From assembly GCF_900103085.1 (NCBI RefSeq), contig NZ_FMWR01000017.1, forward strand, positions 24,040 through 88,039: a DNA stretch of 64,000 nt, in the 5' to 3' direction. Both the position numbers and the translations under genes were made by a program. Of the stretch, positions 37,121-46,150 are shown one piece after another. The first letter of the stretch is position 1; every line of letters begins with the position of its first letter. This stretch comes from Gilliamella mensalis. GTDB taxonomy: Bacteria; Pseudomonadota; Gammaproteobacteria; Enterobacterales; Orbaceae. A model generated the notes under the pieces. The model was not told the origin of the DNA, made no database searches, and saw only the letters and a program-made list of their open reading frames with translations.

Positions 37121-38359
37121 CTATTTTTTATTTATCTCTTTTGTTTTTTTATCACTATTTAAGAAGAAAATAGCAAAAATCATAAACCCTAAAACAACTA
37201 GTCCAAGATTATTAAATGTTGTTGCCGCACCGGTGGTATCGTAAAAATCACCAACAAGCGTTGAAAACAAAATAACACCAACAGAGCCAGCCACCTGATA
37301 ACCGATTAAAAAGACAGTTGCGGAAAGTCGAGCATTAAAATTAATATCAATGTATTTAAATACCGAGACTAAAATGGTGGAAATTTCTAAGCAATGCATA
37401 AGCTTAATGATGGAAATAATCGCAATACTATTCACATGTCCAGTAAGGAAGATACGAGAAGCTGAAATAAACGCTGCAAAAATCAACGCATTTTTTGCGC
37501 CCACACGATTTACAACAAATGGAACACAAAACATGACCCCCGCTTCTAAAAAAACTTGAAACGAATTTAATATGCCATATAAGCGATAACCATCATTGAT
37601 ATCGTTAAACTGCTGAGTAAAATAAACAGGAAATAACTGTTGATCATAAATATTATAAAGACTATAAGTTCCAAGCACATAGATAACAAATATCCAGAAT
37701 TTTTTCAGTGTAAAAACTGATATAATTTCATTAAAACTTAACTTGTTCTTGTTTTTGAAGACGGCTTGTGATGATTGGCTTAAATCGGGTTTAAAATTGA
37801 GATTAAGTAGCATAAAGCAGATACCTATCCCCGATGCAGCCCAAAAATTTAGATGTGGATTAAGGCTAATTAAAATACCAGCAATAAAGGTTCCTACTGC
37901 ATAAGCGATGCAACCCCATGTGCGACATTGACCGAATTCGAAACCGAAAGCACGGCTGATTTTTTCACAGTAAGAGTCAATTAACCCCATTCCTGCAACC
38001 CAACCAAAGCCTAAAAAGAAACTACCAAAGATGACACCAATGTAAAAACTATGCTTTAGTAGCGGTTCATAAACATAAATTAATGCAGGCGCGGCTAAAG
38101 TGATAATAATACTTTGAAACCAGATAAGCTGTTTTTTCAGTACTAATTTATCTTGATAAACACCATACACAATCATAATAATGAGCGAGACAAAATAATT
38201 AAATGAATAAATAATGCCAGTGTGTTTTGCCGTTAAACCAATCTCCTTACTTAGCCATATGGCATAAAACGAAAAAACGAAACTACCTGCAGCGTAATAC
38301 ATAAAACTGTAACAGGAAGCGAACCAATAAGACGGCTTGTTATAAAATGCACTTGTCAT
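37121..38359 (-). CDS. Oligosaccharide:H+ symporter, CscB (sucrose permease)-like
   Basis: A 412-residue, twelve-helix MFS permease of the LacY/CscB/RafB group. Many stretches follow E. coli CscB: VYGVYQDKLVLKKQLIW, IYVYEPLLKHSFYIGVIFGSFFLG, LIDSYCEKISRAFGFEFGQCRTWGCIAYAVG, YNIYDQQLFPVYF, RLYGILNSFQVFLEAG, FVVNRVGAKNAL, RLSATVFLIGYQ. CscB carries sucrose and some fructose-containing analogues. It is the first gene of the unit that includes the GH172 enzyme and the LacI-type regulator. It shares only the family with the LacY at 13912. The substrate may be a difructose dianhydride or another fructoside. Confidence 0.85.
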   Translation of the reverse strand: MTSAFYNKPSYWFASCYSFMYYAAGSFVFSFYAIWLSKEIGLTAKHTGIIYSFNYFVSLIIMIVYGVYQDKLVLKKQLIWFQSIIITLAAPALIYVYEPLLKHSFYIGVIFGSFFLGFGWVAGMGLIDSYCEKISRAFGFEFGQCRTWGCIAYAVGTFIAGILISLNPHLNFWAASGIGICFMLLNLNFKPDLSQSSQAVFKNKNKLSFNEIISVFTLKKFWIFVIYVLGTYSLYNIYDQQLFPVYFTQQFNDINDGYRLYGILNSFQVFLEAGVMFCVPFVVNRVGAKNALIFAAFISASRIFLTGHVNSIAIISIIKLMHCLEISTILVSVFKYIDINFNARLSATVFLIGYQVAGSVGVILFSTLVGDFYDTTGAATTFNNLGLVVLGFMIFAIFFLNSDKKTKEINKK

Positions 38360-38805
38360 AATTTATCCTATAAAGAGTGAACCACTGCAATTGAGTATGC
38401 AGAGCTAAAAATTTAGCTTTAAAAGGTTTATTGGATAAATGTGATCAACATCAAAATTATTTTAATAGCCTTACTAATAAAAACATCCGAATCAGAAAAT
38501 ATAATATTTAATATCAATTGGTTATATATAAATAAAATAAATTTTTTATAAAAAGGGAGATATATTAAAACTAACCAAGATGTAATATAAACGATGAAAA
38601 AATAAAAAAAACAAATTAAAAACAGAAAAATATTATCCAGACCACAATCGAACAAACAATTCCTTATCTAAATCAATTTTTTCTCTACTATCAATATAGC
38701 CATTTTAGTGAAATGACTTATTGGTTAGTCATCTTTATTATTGTTACCCAAACTAAGATAACTAAATGAATATATTATTAAATAATTTATAGAAAGAGGT
38801 TTTTT
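38360..38805. promoter_or_regulatory. Divergent control region of the permease-GH172 unit and the sugar-acid locus
   Basis: 446 A+T-rich bases. A near-perfect palindrome AGCTAAAAATTTAGCT lies at 38403-38418, about 45 bases upstream of the permease start, and could be the LacI-family operator. TGTGATCAACATCAAA at 38440-38455 keeps one good CRP half-site. On the other side, cttattggttagtcat near 38718 recalls attggttaaacat and attggttagacat in the two uxuR control regions. A small frame within 38428-38655 is rejected as noise. Confidence 0.4.
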
Positions 38806-40074
38806 ATGCCTAAAAAAAATAGTCGTGTTCGATTCCACATAGCAATACTTATGTTATTTGCTATTGTGATTAATTATTTAGATAGAACTGTCATGTCTGC
38901 AGCTGCACCTATTATTGCGATTGATTTAGATATTTCACCTGAAGCAATGGGATGGATCATGTCTGCATTTTTCTTAAGTTATGCCTGTTGTCAAATTCCT
39001 GCTGGCTTCCTTGCAGATCGTTTTGGGCAAAGGAAAACACTTGCAGGATCGGTAACTTGGTGGTCTTTAGCAACTGGTGCAACGGCATTAGCAACCTCCC
39101 CTATCGGTTTTATTTTTGCTCGCGTGTTTATGGGCATTGGAGAAGCTGCAGCATATCCTTGTAATGGGGGAATAACTGCAAAATGGTTCCCTGATAGAGA
39201 AAGAGGACGCGTAACTGCACTATTTGATAGTGGTTCACGTTTCGGCACAGCATTTGCGATGCCTCTTGTTGTTTGGATTATTGCTGCTTGGGGGTGGCAT
39301 GCGGCGTTTTTTATTTGTGGATCTTTAGGTCTTATTTGGGTTGTTTGGTGGATATATATTTACCGAGATCCAGAACAACATCCAAGTATTAGTACAACAG
39401 AATTAAAATATATTCGTGACGGCCAAATCAAAAAAGAAGGCATCGATACCATACAACCAATGAAATGGTATCAATTATTAAAATATCGCAATGTGGTTGC
39501 TATGTGCATTGGATTTTTTATGCTTAATTATGCGGTCTATTTTTTCATTACTTGGTTCCCTACTTATTTAATGAAAGAACGAGGTTTAAGCTTAACAGAA
39601 ATGGGCTTTTTGGCTATGTTACCGCCTTTATGTGGTATAATTGGACAATGGATTGGAGGGTGGTTAACTGATTTTATTTACATAAAAACCAATAATATCA
39701 ATCTTGCTAGAAAATGTAATTTGGTCGGAGGAATGTTAATTGCAACCTCAATTTCATTTGCTGGCTTAGTTGACTCTATAACCATAATGATGGCTTTACT
39801 TTGTATTTCATATATTGGTCTTGCCTTTGCTGGTTCAGCTATCTGGTGCCTACCTGGCGATGTAGCACCAAGAAATATGACATCGGTTTTAGGAGGTATT
39901 CAAAATACGGTTTCAAATTGCGGAGGAATATTAGGTCCCATTGTAACAGGATACATTATTGGCGCAACAGGCTCATTTATGTATGCTCTCGTGGTTTCAG
40001 GTTGCGCTTGTGCAATAGGTGCGCTTGTCTACTTACTTGTATTAAAAGATATTAAACCGATTACAGAAAATTAA
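38806..40074 (+). CDS. MFS sugar-acid transporter (ACS family), probable L-galactonate/hexuronate importer
   Basis: A 422-residue, twelve-helix symporter of the anion:cation symporter family. The signature is NYLDRTVMSAAAPIIAIDL, followed by AGFLADRFGQRKTLAG, GIGEAAAYPCNGGITAKWFPDRERGR and, late, WCLPGDVAPRNMTSVLGGIQN. It is distinct from the ExuT-type protein at 2325 and nearer the galactonate/glucarate carriers. A terminator follows it, then a GntR regulator and the uxaB-dehydrogenase-uxaA genes. The set parallels E. coli lgoT-lgoR-lgoD plus uxaBA, so L-galactonate is a reasonable but unproven substrate. Confidence 0.78.
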   Translation: MPKKNSRVRFHIAILMLFAIVINYLDRTVMSAAAPIIAIDLDISPEAMGWIMSAFFLSYACCQIPAGFLADRFGQRKTLAGSVTWWSLATGATALATSPIGFIFARVFMGIGEAAAYPCNGGITAKWFPDRERGRVTALFDSGSRFGTAFAMPLVVWIIAAWGWHAAFFICGSLGLIWVVWWIYIYRDPEQHPSISTTELKYIRDGQIKKEGIDTIQPMKWYQLLKYRNVVAMCIGFFMLNYAVYFFITWFPTYLMKERGLSLTEMGFLAMLPPLCGIIGQWIGGWLTDFIYIKTNNINLARKCNLVGGMLIATSISFAGLVDSITIMMALLCISYIGLAFAGSAIWCLPGDVAPRNMTSVLGGIQNTVSNCGGILGPIVTGYIIGATGSFMYALVVSGCACAIGALVYLLVLKDIKPITEN

Positions 40075-40102
40075 TCTACTTTATAACTTAGCCATTTTAT
40101 TA

Positions 40103-40139
40103 GAAAATCCTATTAAAAATATTCGATAGGATTTTCTTA
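40103..40139 (+). terminator. Terminator after the ACS transporter
   Basis: GAAAATCCTAT (40103-40113) pairs perfectly with ATAGGATTTTC (40126-40136), 12-base loop, followed by ttaa. It separates the transporter from the regulator gene. Confidence 0.7.
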
Positions 40140-40177
40140 ACCTCCTATTATTATAATAACATTATTGAGAAAATAAT

Positions 40178-41095
40178 ATGGGCAGAAGTCAAACATTAAG
40201 GCAAAATACCATTAATCAATTTATTGATTGCATTAATAACAAAATATTATCTTTTCCATTACCTTCTATTTCAATTCTAGCTGAGGCTTTTAATGTTAGT
40301 AGAACAACTATCCGAGCAGTACTAGAGCATTTATGCAAAAAACAAATCCTACTGTTTAATAATAATGAATACCATTTATTACGAGAGCCAACAAACGAAG
40401 ATAAAATAGTCTGTATTTTTGAAAAAAGGTCGGTACAAGATAAAAAATTTGAAACCTATTTTTACCATTTAATAAATCATAAGAAGTTATTGCCAGGTGA
40501 TAATTTTAACGAAATCCAACTTGCTAAAGATACAAAAGTAAATCCCGTTGTTGTACGTGAATTTTTATTACGTTTTTTACACTATGGGCTTATTAATAAT
40601 ATAAAAAAGGGGGAGTGGGAATTAGTTACATTTGCCAAAGATTATGCAGAAAAACTTTATGAATTTAGGAGTGTGTTAGAAATATTTGCACTTAAAGCAT
40701 TTATGGCTCAACCAGATAATCATTTCAACTGGATAAAAGCACGAGAATTATTACAACGCCATAAAAATTTTCAGAAAAATATACAAGATGAATATACTCT
40801 TTTTTCAACGCTTGATCGTGATTTTCATAAGTTAATTTTATCTTGTAATGATAATCCGTTTTTCATGCAGTCTTTTGATTTAATTTCGGTCATATTTCAT
40901 TTTCATTATCAGTGGGATAACAGCAATCTAAAAGAACGTAATAATATTGCCGTATCAGAGCATATTGCTGTTTTAACAGCAATTTTACAAAAAAATGAAC
41001 AAGCGGCCATCGCAGCGTTGTGTCGACATTTAAATACAGCGAAAACATCAATGCAAGAGTCAATTGGTCGAGCATTAGCTATAAAAAACAGATAA
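40178..41095 (+). CDS. GntR/FCD-type regulator with two N-terminal winged-helix domains
   Basis: A 305-residue protein. A first winged helix spans about 8-65 (ISILAEAFNVSRTTIRAVLEHL). A second spans about 88-150 (LLPGDNFNEIQLAKDTKVNPVVVREFLLRFLHYGLI). An FCD ligand domain follows from about 155 (EKLYEFRSVLEIFALKAF, LDRDFHKLILSCNDNPF, SEHIAVLTAIL, ALCRHL). Ordinary FadR-type regulators have one winged helix and about 230-250 residues. The length is like that of E. coli LgoR, the L-galactonate regulator, and the neighbours match that pathway. It probably controls the flanking transporter and uxaB unit. Confidence 0.78.
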   Translation: MGRSQTLRQNTINQFIDCINNKILSFPLPSISILAEAFNVSRTTIRAVLEHLCKKQILLFNNNEYHLLREPTNEDKIVCIFEKRSVQDKKFETYFYHLINHKKLLPGDNFNEIQLAKDTKVNPVVVREFLLRFLHYGLINNIKKGEWELVTFAKDYAEKLYEFRSVLEIFALKAFMAQPDNHFNWIKARELLQRHKNFQKNIQDEYTLFSTLDRDFHKLILSCNDNPFFMQSFDLISVIFHFHYQWDNSNLKERNNIAVSEHIAVLTAILQKNEQAAIAALCRHLNTAKTSMQESIGRALAIKNR

Positions 41096-41163
41096 AAAAC
41101 AAAAAAATTTTATATTCAACACGAAACAATAAAAAAAATAAATACGACTTTGTATCTTCTTTT

Positions 41164-41206
41164 ATAGTTCTCTTTACTTACTAGCTAATAAATTAAAGAG
41201 AACTAT
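41164..41206 (+). promoter_or_regulatory. 13-bp perfect hairpin burying the uxaB ribosome binding site
   Basis: ATAGTTCTCTTTA (41164-41176) pairs perfectly with TAAAGAGAACTAT (41194-41206) over a 17-base loop. The right arm contains the AAGAGA Shine-Dalgarno sequence of uxaB, whose ATG is at 41210. In RNA the stem would hide the ribosome binding site; as DNA it could instead be an operator. Confidence 0.6.
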
Positions 41207-41209
41207 TCC

Positions 41210-42649
41210 ATGGTTAAACAATTAAATAGATCTAACTTTTCTGGACCAAATTACCCTGAAAAGATTATCCAATTCGGTGAGGGTAATTTTTTAAGAGCAT
41301 TTGTTGATTGGATTATTGATAATCTAAACCAAAAAACAGACTTCAATAGCGGTGTAACAGTTATCAGACCTATTGATACCCATCACCCCTCAATTAACGA
41401 ACAAGATGGGCTTTATACAACGATTATTCGAGGTCTTAATGAACAAAATGATGCTATTGCTACTCCTCGAATTATCTATTCAGTTAATCGCGAAATCTTG
41501 ATATATCAAGATTATCAGTTATATTTAAAATGTGCACAAAATCCTGATTTAGAATTTATTTTCTCAAATACCACTGAGGCAGGAATAGCATTTAGCGAGA
41601 AAGATAAAGCTACTGATACGCCACCAACAACCTTTCCTGCTAAATTGACTTGTTTTTTACATCATCGATTCAAATTTTTTAACGGAAAGAAAGATAAAGG
41701 TTTGATCATTATTCCATGTGAACTAATTGATTATAATGGCGAAAAACTCAAAGAGTTGGTACTAAAATATGCAAAATTATGGCAACTTAGTAATAGCTTT
41801 ATTGCATGGATAAACGAAAGTAATACATTTTGCTCAACGTTAGTAGATCGTATTGTAACAGGTTACCCAAAAGATGAAGCCACTCAACTTGAACAACAAC
41901 TAGGTTACCAAGATCAATTTTTAGACACAGCAGAATACTTCTATTTATTTGTTATCCAAGGACCAAATTGGTTAAAACAAAAATTAAAGCTCGATCAAGT
42001 AGACCTAAATATTTTAATTGTTGATGATATTAAACCTTACAAAGAAAGAAAAGTTGGCATTTTAAATGGCGCCCATACAGCAATGGTTCCGGTTGCGTAT
42101 CTTGCAGGACTACGCACTGTAGGACAATGTATGGATAATTTGCAAATTGAAACGTTTGTTAAAAATTTGCTTAATCAAGAAGTTATCCCGACGCTATCTT
42201 TGGATAAAGAACAACTAAAACAATTTGCAGATGAGGTATTAAAACGTTTTAAAAATCCATTCATAAAACATGAATTAATATCTATTTCACTAAATTCATT
42301 AACTAAATTTAAAACTCGCTTGTTACCGCAGTTATTAACCTATAGTAAACAATTTAACCAACCACCAAAATATATTTCGTTTTCATTAGCTGCACTCATT
42401 GCTTTTTATCGTGGAAAATACCAAGGTCAAACTATTTCATTAACTGATGATGCTCATTTATTAGCAAAATTTAATGAATGGCAACCCCTTTATCAAAATG
42501 ATGTAAAAACATTAGTCACAAATGTCTTAAAAATGACAGAACATTGGGGAGAAGATTTAAATAATGTCCCTGGATTAACCAATTTAGTAACGGAAAATTT
42601 GAAAAATATTTTATCCCACGATATTAAAAACTATATTCCAAACAATTAA
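41210..42649 (+). CDS. uxaB: Tagaturonate reductase (altronate oxidoreductase)
   Basis: NADH-dependent reductase that converts D-tagaturonate to D-altronate in the galacturonate route. It has 479 residues of the mannitol dehydrogenase family but of the UxaB type, distinct from the UxuB at 5078. [107 protein letters not shown] and FRNP-like [10 protein letters not shown] match E. coli UxaB closely. It is followed 18 bases later by the zinc dehydrogenase. Confidence 0.95.
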   Translation: MVKQLNRSNFSGPNYPEKIIQFGEGNFLRAFVDWIIDNLNQKTDFNSGVTVIRPIDTHHPSINEQDGLYTTIIRGLNEQNDAIATPRIIYSVNREILIYQDYQLYLKCAQNPDLEFIFSNTTEAGIAFSEKDKATDTPPTTFPAKLTCFLHHRFKFFNGKKDKGLIIIPCELIDYNGEKLKELVLKYAKLWQLSNSFIAWINESNTFCSTLVDRIVTGYPKDEATQLEQQLGYQDQFLDTAEYFYLFVIQGPNWLKQKLKLDQVDLNILIVDDIKPYKERKVGILNGAHTAMVPVAYLAGLRTVGQCMDNLQIETFVKNLLNQEVIPTLSLDKEQLKQFADEVLKRFKNPFIKHELISISLNSLTKFKTRLLPQLLTYSKQFNQPPKYISFSLAALIAFYRGKYQGQTISLTDDAHLLAKFNEWQPLYQNDVKTLVTNVLKMTEHWGEDLNNVPGLTNLVTENLKNILSHDIKNYIPNN

Positions 42650-42667
42650 ACATTAGGAGTCAATTAA

Positions 42668-43693
42668 ATGCCTAAAATGAAATATATTGTTATTCCAGAA
42701 CCAGGAAAAGTTGAAATTAAAGAGATGGAAAAACCAACGTTACAAAAGGGAGAAGCAATCTTAAAAGTATTATATGGTGGGATTTGTGGTTCAGACATGG
42801 GAACGTATAAAGGGACTTTTCTTTATGCCAGTTATCCTCGTATTCCTGGTCATGAATTCTCGGCCGAAGTTGTCGAAGTCCAAGACAATGATCATGGTAT
42901 CCAAAAAGGCATGATAGTTACGGCAAATCCTTATTTCAACTGTGGTCAATGTTACTCTTGTCGACGTGGATTTGTTAATTGCTGCACAAGTAATCAAACA
43001 CTTGGCGCACAACGCGATGGTATTTTTAGAGAATATTACAGTATGCCAATTGAACGTATTTATGATGGTAAAGGATTAGATGCATTAACACTTTCCATGA
43101 TCGAACCATTTTGTATTAGCTATCATTCCATTCAACGAACATCAGTAAAAAAAGGAGATAAAGTCTTAGTGGTTGGCGCCGGACCTATCGGCTTATTTGC
43201 AGTTATGGCTGCTGTATTAAAAGGGGCTGAAGTTTATGTCAGTGATGTAATGCAATCACGATTAGACAAGGCATTATCACTAGGTGCAAAAGGTGTTATT
43301 CGAACAGATAAAGAAAATTTTGAGGAAAGAGTAAAAAAACTCACTGAAAATGACGGTTTTGATGTTTGCATTGAATGTGCAGGACTACCACAAACTTTCC
43401 AAAACTGCATTGATGCAGCAGCTTTCCGAGGACGTATTGGGTTAGTTGGTGTAAGCAAGCAAAAGTTAGATTTTGCCTTTACCCAAATTCAAACAAAAGA
43501 GTTGGATATTTTTGGATCTCGCAATGCCCTAAAAAAAGACTTTATCGAATTAATTGATTTAGTCAGTTCAGGAAAATGTGATGTCAAAAAAATCATTACC
43601 GATGTATATGAGTTAGCTGATGCTGAAAAGGCATTCCAAGAAATGCGAGATGATCCAAGTGCTCGACTCAAATCAGTCATAAAAATAAGTTAA
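42668..43693 (+). CDS. Zinc-dependent medium-chain dehydrogenase, possible L-galactonate 5-dehydrogenase
   Basis: A 341-residue MDR-superfamily dehydrogenase. The catalytic zinc site is GGICGSD and PRIPGHEFSAEV. The structural zinc cysteines are in NPYFNCGQCYSCRRGFVNCC. The NAD-binding motif is LVVGAGPIGLFAVMAA. Lodged between uxaB and uxaA, it probably oxidises an aldonate to tagaturonate, as E. coli LgoD (YjjN) does with L-galactonate. Sequence similarity to YjjN is of family level only, so other polyol or aldonate substrates are possible. AGGAGTC precedes the ATG. Confidence 0.72.
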   Translation: MPKMKYIVIPEPGKVEIKEMEKPTLQKGEAILKVLYGGICGSDMGTYKGTFLYASYPRIPGHEFSAEVVEVQDNDHGIQKGMIVTANPYFNCGQCYSCRRGFVNCCTSNQTLGAQRDGIFREYYSMPIERIYDGKGLDALTLSMIEPFCISYHSIQRTSVKKGDKVLVVGAGPIGLFAVMAAVLKGAEVYVSDVMQSRLDKALSLGAKGVIRTDKENFEERVKKLTENDGFDVCIECAGLPQTFQNCIDAAAFRGRIGLVGVSKQKLDFAFTQIQTKELDIFGSRNALKKDFIELIDLVSSGKCDVKKIITDVYELADAEKAFQEMRDDPSARLKSVIKIS

Positions 43694-43715
43694 AACAATA
43701 ACAATCTGCCAATTG

Positions 43716-43740
43716 TTTCCGCTACCAAACGTAGCGGAAA
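43716..43740 (+). repeat. Intercistronic 10-bp hairpin before uxaA
   Basis: TTTCCGCTAC (43716-43725) pairs perfectly with GTAGCGGAAA (43731-43740), loop CAAAC. It is GC-rich for this region and has no T-run. It lies within a co-directional gene pair, so it is more likely an mRNA processing or stability element than a full terminator. Confidence 0.6.
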
Positions 43741-43762
43741 TGAGCATTTATAGGAATTAGCT

Positions 43763-45280
43763 ATGAAAAAAACAATTAAAATCAATGATAATGATAATGT
43801 CATTATTGCATTAGAACAATTACATCAAGGCGATAAAATCATTAGCGAACTATTGGTAGATCAACATCAAATTACTGCATTACAAGATATCCCTGCCGGT
43901 CATAAAATAGCAATAAAACCAATTGCACAAGGCGAAAATATTATAAAATATGGTTTTCCAATTGGTCATGCCACACAAGCGATTCAAGTTGGTGAGCATG
44001 TTCATACGCATAATGTAAAAACCAATCTTGGCGCACTTAATGAATATCAATATCAACCGGCTATAGGACACATTTCAACGCAATTTGATGATAGAGAAGT
44101 CAAACTTTATCGAAGAAAAAATAAAGATGTTGGTATCCGTAATGAGCTTTGGATTATTCCTACAGTTAGCTGTGTTAATGGTATTGCCGCACAGATTCGC
44201 AATCAATTTTTAGCCGATATTTCTCAAGAACTTTTACAAAAATCATATAATTTTGATGGTGTTTATTTACTTTCTCATCCCTATGGTTGTTCACAATTAG
44301 GTTTTGATCATCAAACAACCAAAACTATATTACAAGATATGGTTAAGCATCCTAATGCCGGCGGAGTTTTAGTCATTGGCTTAGGGTGTGAAAATAATCA
44401 ACTCAATTCTTTTAAAGAAAGCCTTGGAGAGTATGATAGCGAGCGAGTACGCTTTATGATTGCTCAAGAAGTTGAAGATGAAATAAAACAAGGTGTCAAT
44501 TATTTATTTGAAATCTACCAAGTAATGAAAACAGATCAACGGCAATTAGGTAAACTAAGTGAACTTAAATTTGGGCTTGAATGTGGTGGTTCTGACGGTC
44601 TATCGGGCATTACTGCTAATCCCTTATTAGGCAGATTTTCTGATTATATAATTTCACATGGAGGGACAAGTGTACTAACAGAAGTCCCAGAAATGTTCGG
44701 CGCGGAAACAATTTTAATGTCTCGTTGTGTTAATGAACAAATATTTGAAAAAACCGTAAATATGATTAATAACTTCAAACAATATTTCATGTCATACAAT
44801 CAACCTATCTACGAAAACCCCTCACCGGGTAATAAAGCAGGAGGTATTACTACACTAGAAGACAAATCTCTAGGTTGTACGCAAAAAGCAGGTAATAGTA
44901 CGGTTATTGATGTATTAGAATATGGTGATAGACTCCAAAAAACAGGCTTAAATTTATTATCTGCACCCGGTAATGATGCAGTTGCAACAGGCGCATTAGC
45001 TGCTGCTGGTTGCCATATGGTGTTATTTTCTACAGGAAGAGGAACACCTTATGGCGGAGTTGTACCAACCGTAAAAATTTCAACTAATTCAGCTTTAGCT
45101 CATAAAAAGCAACACTGGATAGATTTTGATGCAGGGCAGTTAGTAAATGGCATCAAAATGGATAAATTATTAGAACAATTTATTGATCTGATTATACAAC
45201 TGGTTAATGGTAAACCCACATGTAATGAAATTAATCAATTTAGAGATTTATCGATTTTCAAAAACGGCGTGACTGAATAA
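43763..45280 (+). CDS. uxaA: Altronate dehydratase
   Basis: Converts D-altronate to 2-keto-3-deoxygluconate, the last step before KDG in the galacturonate route. It has 505 residues (E. coli 495). An N-terminal SAF domain (about 1-90) holds IPAGHKIAIKPIAQGENIIKYG and HVHTHN. The catalytic part includes GVRNE-like VGIRNELWIIPTVSCVNG, HPYGCSQLG, VIGLGCENNQ, LECGGSDGLSGITANP, TEVPEMFGAE and CTQKAGNS. It completes the uxaB-dehydrogenase-uxaA set. Confidence 0.96.
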   Translation: MKKTIKINDNDNVIIALEQLHQGDKIISELLVDQHQITALQDIPAGHKIAIKPIAQGENIIKYGFPIGHATQAIQVGEHVHTHNVKTNLGALNEYQYQPAIGHISTQFDDREVKLYRRKNKDVGIRNELWIIPTVSCVNGIAAQIRNQFLADISQELLQKSYNFDGVYLLSHPYGCSQLGFDHQTTKTILQDMVKHPNAGGVLVIGLGCENNQLNSFKESLGEYDSERVRFMIAQEVEDEIKQGVNYLFEIYQVMKTDQRQLGKLSELKFGLECGGSDGLSGITANPLLGRFSDYIISHGGTSVLTEVPEMFGAETILMSRCVNEQIFEKTVNMINNFKQYFMSYNQPIYENPSPGNKAGGITTLEDKSLGCTQKAGNSTVIDVLEYGDRLQKTGLNLLSAPGNDAVATGALAAAGCHMVLFSTGRGTPYGGVVPTVKISTNSALAHKKQHWIDFDAGQLVNGIKMDKLLEQFIDLIIQLVNGKPTCNEINQFRDLSIFKNGVTE

Positions 45281-45301
45281 TTTCTTTTATTCTAAATCAG
45301 G

Positions 45302-45371
45302 GCTCAAATTTAATCACAGTGATAACTCTGGCATAGAACAACAAGTCAGTTACGACAAATTAAATTTGAGC
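45302..45371. repeat. Perfect 13-bp inverted repeat with 44-base spacer
   Basis: GCTCAAATTTAAT (45302-45314) and ATTAAATTTGAGC (45359-45371) are exact reverse complements. They lie between the convergent uxaA and lolA stops. The spacer, which includes cacagtgataactctgg, shows no strong secondary fold by eye. It may be a bidirectional terminator or the remnant of a small inverted-repeat element. Confidence 0.6.
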
Positions 45372-45384
45372 AAAAGAAAATCAA

Positions 45385-45978
45385 CTAACGTTGATCATCA
45401 ATTGTTACACCTGCTGGCGGAGTAAATTTAAATTTATTCAGTTCTACTTTACCTAGCACTTGATGAGATAATTCGTAAAAGCTACGCTGACCGTCTTCTT
45501 CAACTATCGTAAAATTTGAGATCATTCCTGTTGGTAAAACCGAAATAACAAAGTCTTGATTAGAACCATCAGTCGCTTTAAGTGCAAATGAATCTTGCTT
45601 ACGTGTAACGTTATAAGCATTCCAAATTGGATTATGGCTATCAGTAATCAATAGCATTAATCGGTTATCAATTGCTTTTTTTAAGTCCATCACACTTACT
45701 TGCTCAACCGCTGGCATATACACCCACATATTTTTTCCATCAGAAATAATTGAGGTTTCATCAGGCTCGTTCATTGTCCAATTAAAGTAGTAAGGTCTGC
45801 TGACCCATAAATCGCCTTTACCGTCTTGCACAACTTGATTATCGGCTGTTTTCACATTTTGAGAAAACCTAGCATAAAACCCTTCAATTTTATCTAAACG
45901 TTGTTGTAATACTTCTTTATCACCAGCCCATACTGATAAGCTCACCAATAATCCAATTAACAATAAACACTTGTTCAT
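45385..45978 (-). CDS. lolA: Outer-membrane lipoprotein carrier protein LolA
   Basis: Periplasmic chaperone that ferries lipoproteins from LolCDE to LolB. It has 197 residues from the ATG at 45976-45978 with AAGGA seven bases upstream. The signal peptide is MNKCLLLIGLLVSLSVWA, cleaved before GDKEVLQQRL. FYARFSQNV, GKGDLWVSRPYYFNWTMNEPDE and the C-terminal FKFTPPAGVTIDDQR are family landmarks. In E. coli lolA is followed by rarA on the same strand; here they diverge. Confidence 0.94.
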   Translation of the reverse strand: MNKCLLLIGLLVSLSVWAGDKEVLQQRLDKIEGFYARFSQNVKTADNQVVQDGKGDLWVSRPYYFNWTMNEPDETSIISDGKNMWVYMPAVEQVSVMDLKKAIDNRLMLLITDSHNPIWNAYNVTRKQDSFALKATDGSNQDFVISVLPTGMISNFTIVEEDGQRSFYELSHQVLGKVELNKFKFTPPAGVTIDDQR

Positions 45979-46150
45979 GCCCAATCCTTACTTTTCATCT
46001 AACCACTAAATAATAAAGTCCAATAACTAAATTAGTTCAAAATATTAACGTTTTTATTCTAATGGGAAAAGATATTTTCTTTTCTTTTTTCACTTATTAA
46101 ATAACGAGTATATAATAGATTCAATTTATCAATTTGGATAATGACCTACC

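Noticed and set aside
38428..38655. Minus-strand frame of 75 codons, mostly Phe, Ile and Leu
   Set aside because: It lies in very A+T-rich spacer upstream of the permease; the hydrophobicity is what such base composition gives by chance, and it has no good start site.
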